From DALYLB01 sp033763135 (GTDB taxonomy: Bacteria > Acidobacteriota > Blastocatellia > RBC074), in NCBI GenBank assembly GCA_033763135.1, contig JANRKY010000158.1, positions 33,033-97,032 of the forward strand: 64,000 bases of DNA, in the 5' to 3' direction. This document shows, in pieces, positions 51,858-62,672 of this stretch. Position 1 is the first letter of the stretch, and each line of letters opens with the position of its first letter. The notes below the pieces were generated by a model. It saw nothing but the letters and a program-made list of their open reading frames with translations, was not told where the DNA came from and ran no database searches. A program made the position numbers and the translations under genes.

Positions 51858-53219
51858 CTACGGCGTCACCGGACTGTGCCGGGGAATCTCCGCCTTGAAG
51901 TCCCCCAGACTCGCCCAGTGCTGCCGCTGGTTGAGATCGACCTCCGCGACGACCACCGTCCCCCACTTCTCGGCGAACGCGATCGGGCTGCCGGTGTGAT
52001 CGTAGATCGCCGTCAGCATCCAGTTGCGCGAGATGTCCTCATAGGTGCTGCTGACGAGATAGACATGATTTTCGACGGCGCGCGCCTGCGCCAGCAGCGG
52101 ATTGCAGCCCCAGACGGGCCAGGCGATCACTTCCGCGCCGCGCATGGTCAGTTCGCGGGCCACTTCGGGAAAGAAGCCGTCATAACAGACCATCATCCCG
52201 ACCTTTCCGAACCGCGTCTCGAAGACCGGATATTCGCTGCCCGGAGAGATGCCGCCCGCGATCTCGCCCCGCGGCAGCGCCACCTTGCGATATCTGCCGA
52301 CAATGGCCCCGTCCGGACCGAGCATCACCGCCACGTTGTAGATCAGGTGCTTCTCGCGTTCGAGCAGTCCCGCGACGATATAGAGATTGTGCTTCCTCGC
52401 CAGCTCGCCGAAATATCGCGTCGAGGGGCCGGGAATCGGTTCGGCGACCTCGGCATAGCTCTTCCCCTGCCCGTAATAGGTCAGGGTCTCCGGCAGCACG
52501 ACGATGTCGGCCTTCTGCCGGGCCGCATCGGCAATCAGCGGCGCGAACTTCTCGCAGTTCTCCATCGGCGTCTTGCCGCCCCGCGGCTGAAAGTGAACCG
52601 CCGCCAACCGCACCTTGCGCGCCGGCGGCGGCGCGGTCTCCATGAGCGCAACCCCGCTCCACTCGACGCGTCCGCGAGGCGCCCAGCGCAGATGCAGCTC
52701 CACGATCGCGCGCGCCGCCTTCGACGGCGCCTGATAGACGTCCGAGACCTCCGTCCACCCATTCGCGTCCGTCCCCTTGTCGGTCGGATACTCGGGCTCC
52801 GCGACCGGAAGCGCGCCCTTCAAATACCCGCTCGCCACCGGCGAATCGCGCAGCACTTCCTTCCCCTGCTCATCGACCCAGAGCACCCGCGCAACCACGC
52901 TGCGACGCGGCGCGTCGACATTCTCCACACTGCGATAGGCCTCAAACCGATAGCTCCTGCCCCCCGTCACCTTGAACGATTTGACCCAGAACCCATCGAG
53001 CCCCTCTCGCCCATCCGCCGCAATCACCAGACTCCCCTTCCCGTCCCGTCCGCCCGTCGGCCAGTACGCAAACTGCGGCCGGATCTCCTCCCGCGGATAT
53101 GCCTGCTGCCAGCCTTCAGGAATATGGGCAGGAATTTGCGCGGGATTCTGCGCCCACCCGCCCGCCGCCATCAGTCCCGCCAACAACCCAATGAAAAGCA
53201 CTCGTCTGATGTTCATCAT
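51858..53219 (-). CDS. Secreted nitrilase-superfamily (carbon-nitrogen hydrolase) protein
   Basis: This 453-residue protein has a signal peptide (MMNIRRVLFIGLLAGLMAAGGWAQ). A carbohydrate-binding-like beta domain occupies about residues 35-195 ('FWVKSFKVTGGRSYRFEAYR'). A nitrilase domain follows with the catalytic triad Glu (VLPETLTYYG), Lys (RYRKVALPRGE) and Cys (MMVCYDGFFPEVARE). Most nitrilase-fold amidases are cytoplasmic, so export and the extra N-terminal domain are notable. It may cleave an amide or nitrile in plant-derived compounds, or act on a glycoconjugate. GGAG precedes the ATG. It is upstream of the CE15 gene by about 100 bp. Confidence 0.85.
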   Translation of the reverse strand: MMNIRRVLFIGLLAGLMAAGGWAQNPAQIPAHIPEGWQQAYPREEIRPQFAYWPTGGRDGKGSLVIAADGREGLDGFWVKSFKVTGGRSYRFEAYRSVENVDAPRRSVVARVLWVDEQGKEVLRDSPVASGYLKGALPVAEPEYPTDKGTDANGWTEVSDVYQAPSKAARAIVELHLRWAPRGRVEWSGVALMETAPPPARKVRLAAVHFQPRGGKTPMENCEKFAPLIADAARQKADIVVLPETLTYYGQGKSYAEVAEPIPGPSTRYFGELARKHNLYIVAGLLEREKHLIYNVAVMLGPDGAIVGRYRKVALPRGEIAGGISPGSEYPVFETRFGKVGMMVCYDGFFPEVARELTMRGAEVIAWPVWGCNPLLAQARAVENHVYLVSSTYEDISRNWMLTAIYDHTGSPIAFAEKWGTVVVAEVDLNQRQHWASLGDFKAEIPRHSPVTP

Positions 53220-53454
53220 TTTCGCTCCGAAAGAATGGAAGAATCCCCGGCCTCCCGGTCTCGCCCCACGGGAAACCGTCGCGCCGCCCCCTCGGCAGCC
53301 AGCGCCTCGCGCCGCTTCATTGCCAAAATGTATGCGGAATTCGCCGTGCAGCGGCGGGATTATAGTGCAGGGCAGACCAATTTCATATGTGCTGAAGACC
53401 GGGAAAACCCCGCGTATAAAAGCCCATGCCAGTCACAAAAAACCAAGCCCCCGG

Positions 53455-53889
53455 TTATCGTGAGGAGGCTTGCTTCTCTCGAACCGCCTTTTCCAGAACG
53501 CCCGCGATCTCCAGCAATCGCGAAAAACTCGTCATTGCATAACCGTGCTGCTCATATTTCTGGATCTGCTGCGTCTTTAACCCGAGGCGGCGGGCGAGTT
53601 CCATCTGCGTCAACCCCGCCGAGACGCGCGCGCGGATCAGCTCTGTCGGCAGCGCATTGAGGCTTTTCAGATTGAATCTCACTGTCGCTCGCCGTTTCAG
53701 CCTCTCATACGCTCTGACCTGACGCTGCAATTCCTCCAACTCACTCCGCAACCCCTCCTTCATCGCCACGACTAATCGCGGCGAGACGCCGGGATGGGCG
53801 CTCGGGCGATCGTCAAATTGCGCCAGCGCCCTTTTAAATCTTTCAGCTTCCGCCTTGCTGATGCGATATTGCTTCTCGTTGCGAATCAA
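53455..53889 (-). CDS. XRE-family helix-turn-helix protein, partner of DUF6932
   Basis: This 144-residue protein has an N-terminal region with coiled-coil-like 'LRSELEELQRQVRAYERLKRR'. A C-terminal XRE-type helix-turn-helix follows at about residues 85-130 ('ARVSAGLTQMELARRLGLKTQQIQKYEQ'). Its start overlaps the end of the DUF6932 gene by 4 bp. The order and overlap fit a toxin-antitoxin-like unit with autoregulation. The DNA from 53220 to 53454, towards the nitrilase gene, shows no gene and includes that gene's upstream region. Confidence 0.85.
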   Translation of the reverse strand: MIRNEKQYRISKAEAERFKRALAQFDDRPSAHPGVSPRLVVAMKEGLRSELEELQRQVRAYERLKRRATVRFNLKSLNALPTELIRARVSAGLTQMELARRLGLKTQQIQKYEQHGYAMTSFSRLLEIAGVLEKAVREKQASSR

Positions 53890-54311
53890 GCGTCTCCTCC
53901 CAACACGATATCGAGCTTGATGCCGACAATCCCCTTTGGCTTTCCTGTGCGCTTGTCACGCTGAAAATATTCCAAAAATCGGCGCCCGCTCTCGAAATCG
54001 GCTTGAGCCTCCGCGATGAAGAGCTCGCCGTTGTACTTGTCCTTCATCCGTGCCCGGCCGTGGCTGAAATCGAGGAGAACGGCGTCGATCAATCGATCAT
54101 CCACGCCGGCAGCGCTCCAGCAGGCGTCGAAATCCCCAGGCCTGGCTTTGCGCGTCACCAAACTGCCGTCAATGTAGAGTTCGCGGCATCCCGCCGCCTC
54201 GAGATTCTCCATTGCCGCCTTGAGCCCGGACAACAAGCTCTCTCGATGCGGCGAGCCGTCAAACCGCTCGGCAAATTCATCCCACGAAGCCCAGTGAACC
54301 CCCGGAGGCAA
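53886..54311 (-). CDS. DUF6932-like nucleotidyltransferase-fold protein
   Basis: This 141-residue protein has a minimal nucleotidyltransferase-like motif: 'ELYIDGSLVTRKARPGDFDACW', i.e. G-S followed by D-x-D after about 10 residues. Helices follow ('YFQRDKRTGKPKGIVGIKLD'). DUF6932 proteins occur next to XRE regulators. By analogy with MNT/AbiE-type systems it could modify RNA or protein, as toxin or as antitoxin, but no activity is known to me. The start at 54311 has only a weak ribosome site (CGGAGG-like is absent), so a few residues either way are uncertain. The 189 bp upstream show nothing recognisable. Confidence 0.78.
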   Translation of the reverse strand: MPPGVHWASWDEFAERFDGSPHRESLLSGLKAAMENLEAAGCRELYIDGSLVTRKARPGDFDACWSAAGVDDRLIDAVLLDFSHGRARMKDKYNGELFIAEAQADFESGRRFLEYFQRDKRTGKPKGIVGIKLDIVLGGDA

Positions 54312-54500
54312 TCATCCTTCACGCGTCAGGGGTGGAATCATAATGCAACCTTATCGTTGTATTGGCTGGAAATCAATTCCGGCGTGCCCAATAATAAAGA
54401 AAAGGGCAAAGAACATCGAGGAGGACTCGCGCCGAGCCATTCTCAATGCAATCTGTTGCCCTTGTTTCTTCCGACGAATCTGATGGTCCAGCGGATCGCG

Positions 54501-55265
54501 CTACGGCCAGACCTCTTTTGCCACCCACCAGGGGTGGAGTTCGACGCGGAGCTGTCCGGCCTTGACGGCGGGGTCGGCGTCGACGATGGCCTTTGCCTCC
54601 TCCAGCGAGGCGGCCGTGATGACGAAGAGGCCGCGAAGGTCGCCGGCGTTGAAGGGGCCGGCGGCGACAAACTTCTTCGCGTCGAGCATTCGCCGGACAC
54701 TCCACAGGTGATCGAGTTCCAGTTTCCGCATGTCGGCGGCGGGCGGCGCTTTCGGCTCCCGGGTCAGCAGTGCGAGAAAATAACGGGTCATGGTCATCTT
54801 GACGTTCGGGTCCTTGCGGAACTCGTCCATCAGCTTCGCGCCGATGCCTTTGGGTCCCTGCCAGGCGTGGAGATCGAGGACGAGGCGGCCGGCCTGGATG
54901 GCGGGGTCTTCCGCGGCCATCGCTTTGGCCTCTTCGGCCGAGGCCTTGAAGAGAAAGATCCCTCGCAGGTTCCCGTCATCGCCCATCGGCCCCGCGGCCA
55001 TCAGTTTTCCGCTGCGGCCCATCTTCTGAATATTGGCCATGTGGCCGGCCTGCACCTTGTCGGCCTCTTCCTTCGTGCCCGTGCCATGATTGGGGCCCTT
55101 TCGCAGAAAACCGAACTGATAGGCTTCCAGATCGAATTGCGGCGGCTTGCTCGCGGCTTGCGGAGATTCCTGCGCCCGCGCTTCGCGCGGAGGCGTGGAA
55201 CCGACGAGGGCGATACCGCCCAAAAACAACAACAGCGACAGCGATAAAATTTTTCCGAACGTCAT
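54501..55265 (-). CDS. Secreted protein with two YCII-like domains
   Basis: This 254-residue protein has a signal peptide (MTFGKILSLSLLLFLGGIALVGST). Two YCII-related ferredoxin-like units follow: residues about 55-140 ('GHMANIQKMGRSGKLMAAGPMGDDGNLRGIFLFKA...') and about 155-250 ('HLWSVRRMLDAKKFVAAGPFNAGDLRGLFVITA...'). YCII domains are normally cytoplasmic, so export is unusual. The role is unknown. GGAGAAG precedes the ATG at 55265. Confidence 0.85.
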   Translation of the reverse strand: MTFGKILSLSLLLFLGGIALVGSTPPREARAQESPQAASKPPQFDLEAYQFGFLRKGPNHGTGTKEEADKVQAGHMANIQKMGRSGKLMAAGPMGDDGNLRGIFLFKASAEEAKAMAAEDPAIQAGRLVLDLHAWQGPKGIGAKLMDEFRKDPNVKMTMTRYFLALLTREPKAPPAADMRKLELDHLWSVRRMLDAKKFVAAGPFNAGDLRGLFVITAASLEEAKAIVDADPAVKAGQLRVELHPWWVAKEVWP

Positions 55266-55283
55266 AAATCTTCTCCACAGGAA

Positions 55284-55360
55284 ATCATCCACGAAGTCAC
55301 ACGAAGAGACACGAAGGGAAGCCTCGTCTTCGTGTCTCTTCGTGTGGCTTCGTGGATGAG
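55284..55360. repeat. Inverted 10-bp period array (CACGAAG word)
   Basis: Left arm 55284-55316 (CACGAAG in 10-bp steps) and right arm 55328-55360 match at 31 of 33 positions with an 11-base loop. The array sits just upstream of the secreted YCII gene. Confidence 0.92.
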
Positions 55361-55431
55361 ATTTTCATTCTTTTCGGTCGTCGCCACGCGACTGAAGGGC
55401 TCCTCTCTCTTCTCGTGGCAGAAAACAGACC

Positions 55432-55464
55432 GGCGCAGGGAGCGCGAACGCGCGTCCCTGCGCC
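55432..55464 (-). terminator. Hairpin terminator after the small membrane protein
   Basis: GGCGCAGGGA pairs with TCCCTGCGCC, with an inner GCGCG/CGCGC stem. On the minus strand it is followed by TCTGTTTTC. It lies 6 bp after the stop of the gene at 55471. Confidence 0.7.
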
Positions 55465-55470
55465 TCGGGA

Positions 55471-55896
55471 CTATCCTTCTTCCTTATACATCCAGCCGCC
55501 CGCGATGGCCGCGGCGAGATATTCAACCAATCCCCAGACCAGGCTGACCAGATAGAGCTTCACCGAGACGAAGCCGATCGCTTCGTTGAGATAGCCCGCG
55601 TACAGATAGATGAAGAACCAGCCGATCAGGCCCGCGCAGGCCGCCGTCTTGATGCCCGGCCCGAACCGCGGCCGGATTGCGGCGTACAGAAAGACCAGGA
55701 CGATTCCCAGCAGAAAGGTCACCCCGACCGCGCGAAGAATGAACATCTCGCTCGGGGGCGGAAGGTTGAGCCGCTTGAAGTCCGCTTCCATCTCCTTGGC
55801 CAGGAAGACGCTGTTGAGCAGGAATTCGCCGAAATTCAGCACGAGGCCCGCGACCAGGCCGGCGATCAAGACACGTCCCACGTTGATCTTGTTCAT
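55471..55896 (-). CDS. Small four-helix membrane protein
   Basis: This 141-residue protein has four hydrophobic segments at about residues 8-28, 50-72, 80-100 and 112-135. The first contains 'VGRVLIAGLVAGLVLNFGEFLLN' and the last 'LVSLVWGLVEYLAAAIAGGWMY'. It resembles small DUF1761-like membrane proteins, but no function is known. CAAGGAGAAAGAC precedes the ATG. The 223 bp between its start and the HyuB stop show no gene. Confidence 0.82.
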   Translation of the reverse strand: MNKINVGRVLIAGLVAGLVLNFGEFLLNSVFLAKEMEADFKRLNLPPPSEMFILRAVGVTFLLGIVLVFLYAAIRPRFGPGIKTAACAGLIGWFFIYLYAGYLNEAIGFVSVKLYLVSLVWGLVEYLAAAIAGGWMYKEEG

Positions 55897-56119
55897 GTCT
55901 TTCTCCTTGTTGCTACTCGGTTGATGGTTCGATGCCGAGGCGATCTTTCGCCCCCGCGATCACAATCACGGTAAAAAACAGGATAGGAGCGAATGGCAAC
56001 GGATTGTTTGCGGGTTCAGCACAGAATCCGCGCCTGTTTCATGAACGATTAGGCGTGTAATGTCCAGTACTTTTGGAAGGAAGATGATTTTTTTACAAAT
56101 GGGGGCGCTTTCCAATGCT

Positions 56120-57712
<1,593 letters not shown>

Positions 57713-57723
57713 GCAGCGGTCCC

Positions 57724-58593
57724 TCAGGGTTTCGACATCGATTCGAGCGCCTCTTTGGCGGCGCGTTGGACCGTCGGATCGCGATCGCCGATCGACGCTT
57801 CGGTCAGCGCCGCCCGGGCGGTTTCGAGATTGAACTTTCCCAGATAGAAGGCCGCCTTGCGGCGAAAGTCCGGATAATTGTGCTGCTTCAGAATGCCGAT
57901 CAGCTCGTGATATCCGTTGCGGGTATTCTTCAATTCCAGCGCCGTCTCTTCCGCGATGCGACGCAGCGCCGGATTCTCGTTTCCGATGAAACTGAAGAGA
58001 AACCCGATGGCCTTGCGCGAAAAGCGCACGTCCCGCAACTGATTGACCAGCAGCACGCCGGCGCAGCGAGCGCGCATATCGCCCTCGTCCGTGACCTGTT
58101 TCTCGCCGGGATTGGTCAGCACATTGAGCGTGGCATTGCCCGAAGGCTGGGTCTGAAACGAGGCCAGCGCGCGTCCGATCCCGGCCCGCACGCGCCAATC
58201 GGAATCTTCGAGCGCCTCCACCAGCGGATCGATGGCGCTGCGGTCGCCCAGTCTGCCGAGCGCCTCGGCAACCGCGAGACGAACCGGGACCTCCGGGTCC
58301 TTGAGCGCCGCGATCAGCGGCTCCACGGCCCGCGAATCGCAGCTCTTCGCCAACGCCTCGGCCGCCTTCGCCCGCTTCGCGGCCTCCCCGTCCTTGAGCC
58401 CCGCGATTCCTCCGGGCGCCTCGCCCGCTCCCTGCAGCGCCGAACACTGCTCATACAGCGGCAGCGCGCGCATGGCCGTCTGCCCTCGCGCCTCCACAAA
58501 AGCCGCCAGCAAGGCCGCGATCACAAGTCCCATCAGTCCCATCAGTCTCATACGTCCCATAAGTCTCATCAGCCCCCGCTCAAGCCGCGACAT
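57724..58593 (-). CDS. HEAT-repeat protein with repeat-derived N-terminus
   Basis: This 289-residue protein has an N-terminal hydrophobic signal or anchor ('MGLMGLVIAALLAAFVEARG'). At least three HEAT-like units are visible ('AVEPLIAALKDPEVPVRLAVAEALGRLGD', 'AIDPLVEALEDSDWRVRAGIGRALAS', 'ALRRIAEETALELK'). HEAT proteins are scaffolds that bind other proteins. The first about 20 codons are made of a 9-bp tandem repeat read as L-M-G/R triplets. The start at 58593 overlaps the upstream gene by 14 bp. Confidence 0.82.
   Translation of the reverse strand: MSRLERGLMRLMGRMRLMGLMGLVIAALLAAFVEARGQTAMRALPLYEQCSALQGAGEAPGGIAGLKDGEAAKRAKAAEALAKSCDSRAVEPLIAALKDPEVPVRLAVAEALGRLGDRSAIDPLVEALEDSDWRVRAGIGRALASFQTQPSGNATLNVLTNPGEKQVTDEGDMRARCAGVLLVNQLRDVRFSRKAIGFLFSFIGNENPALRRIAEETALELKNTRNGYHELIGILKQHNYPDFRRKAAFYLGKFNLETARAALTEASIGDRDPTVQRAAKEALESMSKP
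58526..58570. repeat. 9-bp tandem array (AGTCCCATC word)
   Basis: AGTCCCATC, AGTCCCATC, AGTCTCATA, CGTCCCATA and AGTCTCATC follow in exact 9-bp phase. Because 9 is a multiple of 3, the array is read in frame as Leu-Met-Gly or Leu-Met-Arg repeats of the HEAT protein N-terminus. Confidence 0.85.
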
Positions 58594-60016
58594 CCGGATT
58601 CCCCGAATTCAACAATTTCAGCGCCCGCGCCGCATGGCCGAGCGCGATGACGATGTCGCTGACGATCTTGGCGTCCCACTGCCGCAGCCCGCCCAGGTTT
58701 TGCGCCCGCATGCGGACCGCCGTGTCGTGAAAGGCCGCCTCGCCCGCCTGAATGCGGCGCTCCTGTTCGGGCGTGAACGCGATGAGCTTGTGCAGCCGGG
58801 CATAGTTGATCGCCTCGAACGCGTGGCCGAACATCTTGATCTGCGCGCGCAGCCGCAAGGCCTCGGCGACCTGCGCCTGATTGAGGCCATATCGGGCGAG
58901 CGTGGCGATCATCTGCGGCGGCAGCGGCTGGCTGTTCGCCGCGGCGTATTCCTGATCGATCATCTCGGCGTCGCCCTTCAACCGGTAGATCACGACATCC
59001 ATCAATTCCTGCAGCCGCGTCTCCAGGTTGTTGTTCCGATAGCCATGCTTCAGACCGGCGAGAAACCCGTAGACCGAGTGCAGCCCGAAACAGCTGTACT
59101 TCTTGATCTCCTGGCGAAAGGCCTCGGTTTCGCGCTGCCCCTGGCGGAGCGCATCGCGCGTCAGCAGGCAGGTGCTTTCGTATTCGGCCAACCCGCGATC
59201 GAGAACGGCGGCAAGATCGAGCTTCTCGCCATAGGCGTTCGTCCACGCGGACTGCGCGGGCGGAAGCATGATCGAGAAGGCGATCAGTCCCCACGGCAGA
59301 TGCTCGTGCACGAGTTCGCCGCGCTGATTCATCGGCTCGCCGTTCGGCCCCCGGCGCGCGGGCATCGGCGTCGGATCGTACCGATACTGATCGGCGTCGT
59401 AGCGATAGAGATCCTGGGGATCGAATCGAAAGAGCGCCTTCGCGCTCTCGGCCGCATCGCGCAGCGTATGGCGGTTGCCGCCGACCGCGAAGCTCTTGTC
59501 CAGCCCCACGCCCGCTTCGAGAAAGGTCTTCAGAAAGCTGTTCTCGTGCACCTCGGCCTCGCGCTTGAAATAGACGTAGCGCTTGCCGGCGACCTCCTTC
59601 TCGGCGGCGTACTGGCCGAGCAGATGGTCCACGGCGTTTCGGCCGTCGGCCATCGTGAAGTTCCGGCCGAATCCGCGCACCGCGTGAATCAGCACCGAGG
59701 CGTTGCCCAGATCGCGCGCATAATATTCGAGCATCTCATCGACCGCGCGGCGGGCGTTCTCCGCGCTGGCGGCCAGCGTCGCGGGCGGAAGCCCCTTCCC
59801 GACCGGCGCGGCAGACGATCCCGCGGGCGCCGGCCGCGAATCGAACCAGCCGGCATTGTAGGCCGCCGCCAGCCCCACGCCCGTCGTCGCCAGCGCGCCG
59901 ACGCCCAGCAGGACAAATTTGCGCCGCCCGGCATCTTGCGGCGAAGACTCCGCCGACGACGAACCGGGCTTCGCCTTGCGATCGGAGGGGCGCGAATCAA
60001 CCTTCTTTCTGCTCAT
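58580..60016 (-). CDS. Exported or membrane-anchored protein of unknown family
   Basis: This 478-residue protein has a twin-Arg-like N-terminus (RRKFVLLGVGALATTGVGLAAAY), so a Tat signal or anchor is possible. The remainder is largely helical, with 'FTMADGRNAVDHLLGQYAAEKEV' and 'DLYRYDADQYRYDPTPMP'. I see no catalytic motif and do not recognise the family. It lies between hyuA and the HEAT gene, overlaps the latter, and is probably co-transcribed with the hydantoinase genes. Confidence 0.75.
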   Translation of the reverse strand: MSRKKVDSRPSDRKAKPGSSSAESSPQDAGRRKFVLLGVGALATTGVGLAAAYNAGWFDSRPAPAGSSAAPVGKGLPPATLAASAENARRAVDEMLEYYARDLGNASVLIHAVRGFGRNFTMADGRNAVDHLLGQYAAEKEVAGKRYVYFKREAEVHENSFLKTFLEAGVGLDKSFAVGGNRHTLRDAAESAKALFRFDPQDLYRYDADQYRYDPTPMPARRGPNGEPMNQRGELVHEHLPWGLIAFSIMLPPAQSAWTNAYGEKLDLAAVLDRGLAEYESTCLLTRDALRQGQRETEAFRQEIKKYSCFGLHSVYGFLAGLKHGYRNNNLETRLQELMDVVIYRLKGDAEMIDQEYAAANSQPLPPQMIATLARYGLNQAQVAEALRLRAQIKMFGHAFEAINYARLHKLIAFTPEQERRIQAGEAAFHDTAVRMRAQNLGGLRQWDAKIVSDIVIALGHAARALKLLNSGNPDVAA

Positions 60017-60076
60017 GAAATATTCTCGAACCTCGAATGAAGAAGATGGTGAAATGAGGACTTGGAAATTCCGGGG

Positions 60077-62197
60077 TCAGCGGGTTCGGGGCAGCGAGCC
60101 GGACGTTACGTCACCGCCGCGACGGAAGTCAAGCACAAGATTCCGCATGCCATCGACCGCCGCGCGCCACCCCGCCGGAACGAGCGTCGTCGAGCCGTAT
60201 TCGCAGACGATCGCCGGTCCCTCGATCCTCGCGCCGGGCACAAGCGCCGCCCGATCGTAGACCATCACCCGGCGGCGCTTCTCGTCGAGCCAGACCTGCG
60301 CCTCGCGCTGCGGCTTCGCCTTGTGGGCGCGGAAGCGATCGGTTTGCGCGATCGCCGGCTTCTCGGTCTTCCCGACGCCCCGCAGCCGAACGCTGACGAT
60401 CTCGATCGTTCGCGACGGCTCGGCGTGGCCGTACCGCTCGCGGTGAGCCTGATGAAACTTCGCCGCGACGTCGCCGTCGGCGTCGATCTCCAGTTCGAAG
60501 GACTGGCCGCGATACCGGATCGCCAGCGTGCGCAGACGCTGAATCTCGTCCGGGGCGAAGCCCTCGCCGCGCAGGTCGCGCAGCGCCTGCCGGTCCAGTT
60601 CCCGAAACTGGCTTTCGATTCGCCGCGGAAGCGGGCGACCGGGCTCGACCGCGATCATCATGGTCCGCGAATAGTCCTTGACGACATCCGCCAGCAGGAC
60701 GCCCAGCGCCGAAAAGGCGCCGGGATAGTTCGGAACCAGCACCCGCGGGATGCGCAGCGACTCGGCGAGCGCCGCCGCATGCAATCCGCCCGCGCCGCCG
60801 AAACTGATCAGCGTGAACTGCCGCGGATCGTGCCCGCGCTCGATCGAGACCAGTCGCAGCGCGCGCTCCATGTTCGCGTTCGCGATCCGGACGACCCCCG
60901 CCGCCGCCTGCTCGCGCGTGACGGTTCGCCCCGAAACGCGCGAGAGATCGTCCGCCAGCTCGTCCAGGACCCGCGCCGCGCGCGCCTCATCCAGCTTCAT
61001 CTGCCCGCCCAGCAGCCCCGCCCCCGCAAATCGTCCGAGCGCCAGATTGGCGTCCGTGACCGTCGGGCGCGTCCCGAATCCATAACAGGCCGGCCCGGGG
61101 TCCGCCCCCGCCGATTCGGGACCGACGCGCAGCGCCCCGCCTCCGTCCACATACGCAATCGAACCGCCCCCGGCGCCCACCGTATGAATGTCCAGCACCG
61201 GCGCCGCAATCGGCAGCCCCGTGATCTGCGCCTCGTTCGTCGTTCGCGCCCCGCCCCGACAGAGCGCCACATCGGTCGACGTTCCCCCCATATCGAAGGT
61301 CAGCAGGTCGCGCACCCCCGCCAGCTCGCCGATTCGCATCGCCGCCACCACCCCGCCCGCCGGCCCCGACAAAATCGTTCGCACCGGCTCGCGCGAGGCC
61401 GTCTCCGCCGAGATCGACCCGCCCGACGATTGCATGATCCGCAATCGCCCCGCCGCCTGCCCGCCCTGTTTGGCCACCCTCCGCGCCACTCCCTCCGTCA
61501 ACCGCCCCAGATACCGGCTCACCCGCGGCGCGAGATACGCGTTGATCACCACCGTCGACGTCCGCTCATACTCCCGATACTCCGGCAAAATCTCATGCGA
61601 AACCGAGAGCGGCACCCCCAACCCGCCCAACGCCTCCGCGATCCTTCTCTCATGCTCCGGATTCGCAAACGAAAAGAGCAGCGAGATCGCGATCGAATCC
61701 ACCTGCGCCCGCTTCAACCGGCGCACCAGCCCATCCACCTCCCCCTTCCGCAGCGGCTCGATCACCTCCCCCTCCGACCCGATCCGCTCCCGCACCCCCA
61801 ATCGCAACCCCCGCTCCACCAGCGGCGCCGCCTTCCCCGCCGCCAGATTGTACAAATCCGGCCGCGCCTGCCGCCCAATCTCGATCACATCCTCGAACCC
61901 CGCCGTCGTCACCAGCGCCGTTCGCGCCCCCTTCCGCTCCAACAACGCATTCGTCGCCACCGTCGTCCCATGAATGATCTCCACCTGTGCATCCTTTGTC
62001 GGCACAAGCTCATCGAAGGCCCGCGTCAACCCCGCCAGAATCGCTTCCTCCGGCGCCTCCGGCGTCGATGCCACCTTGAACGTGATCTGCCGCTCTCTGA
62101 AAACCAGGATGAAATCCGTAAAGGTCCCTCCCGTATCCACCCCAATCCGATACTGCTCCCGATTCTTCTCCCTCGCTTTATTAGATTGTCGCTTCAT
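60077..62197 (-). CDS. hyuA: HyuA, hydantoinase A/oxoprolinase subunit
   Basis: This 706-residue protein starts MKRQSNKAREKNREQ at 62197 with GGAGG upstream. It has the ASKHA-type ATP site 'RIGVDTGGTFTDFI', 'HGTTVATNALLERKGARTALVTT', 'FEDVIEIGRQARPDLYNL', 'MQSSGGSISAE', 'ILSGPAGGVVAA', 'TFDMGGTSTDVAL' and 'GAGGGSIAYVD'. It pairs with HyuB to open a five-membered cyclic amide with ATP hydrolysis. It is the first gene of a four-gene unit that ends with hyuB. Confidence 0.94.
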   Translation of the reverse strand: MKRQSNKAREKNREQYRIGVDTGGTFTDFILVFRERQITFKVASTPEAPEEAILAGLTRAFDELVPTKDAQVEIIHGTTVATNALLERKGARTALVTTAGFEDVIEIGRQARPDLYNLAAGKAAPLVERGLRLGVRERIGSEGEVIEPLRKGEVDGLVRRLKRAQVDSIAISLLFSFANPEHERRIAEALGGLGVPLSVSHEILPEYREYERTSTVVINAYLAPRVSRYLGRLTEGVARRVAKQGGQAAGRLRIMQSSGGSISAETASREPVRTILSGPAGGVVAAMRIGELAGVRDLLTFDMGGTSTDVALCRGGARTTNEAQITGLPIAAPVLDIHTVGAGGGSIAYVDGGGALRVGPESAGADPGPACYGFGTRPTVTDANLALGRFAGAGLLGGQMKLDEARAARVLDELADDLSRVSGRTVTREQAAAGVVRIANANMERALRLVSIERGHDPRQFTLISFGGAGGLHAAALAESLRIPRVLVPNYPGAFSALGVLLADVVKDYSRTMMIAVEPGRPLPRRIESQFRELDRQALRDLRGEGFAPDEIQRLRTLAIRYRGQSFELEIDADGDVAAKFHQAHRERYGHAEPSRTIEIVSVRLRGVGKTEKPAIAQTDRFRAHKAKPQREAQVWLDEKRRRVMVYDRAALVPGARIEGPAIVCEYGSTTLVPAGWRAAVDGMRNLVLDFRRGGDVTSGSLPRTR

Positions 62198-62672
<475 letters not shown>

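Noticed and set aside
54312..54500. Small gene or RNA between the DUF6932 and YCII genes
   Set aside because: No start with ribosome site, no stable hairpin and no conserved motif could be seen.
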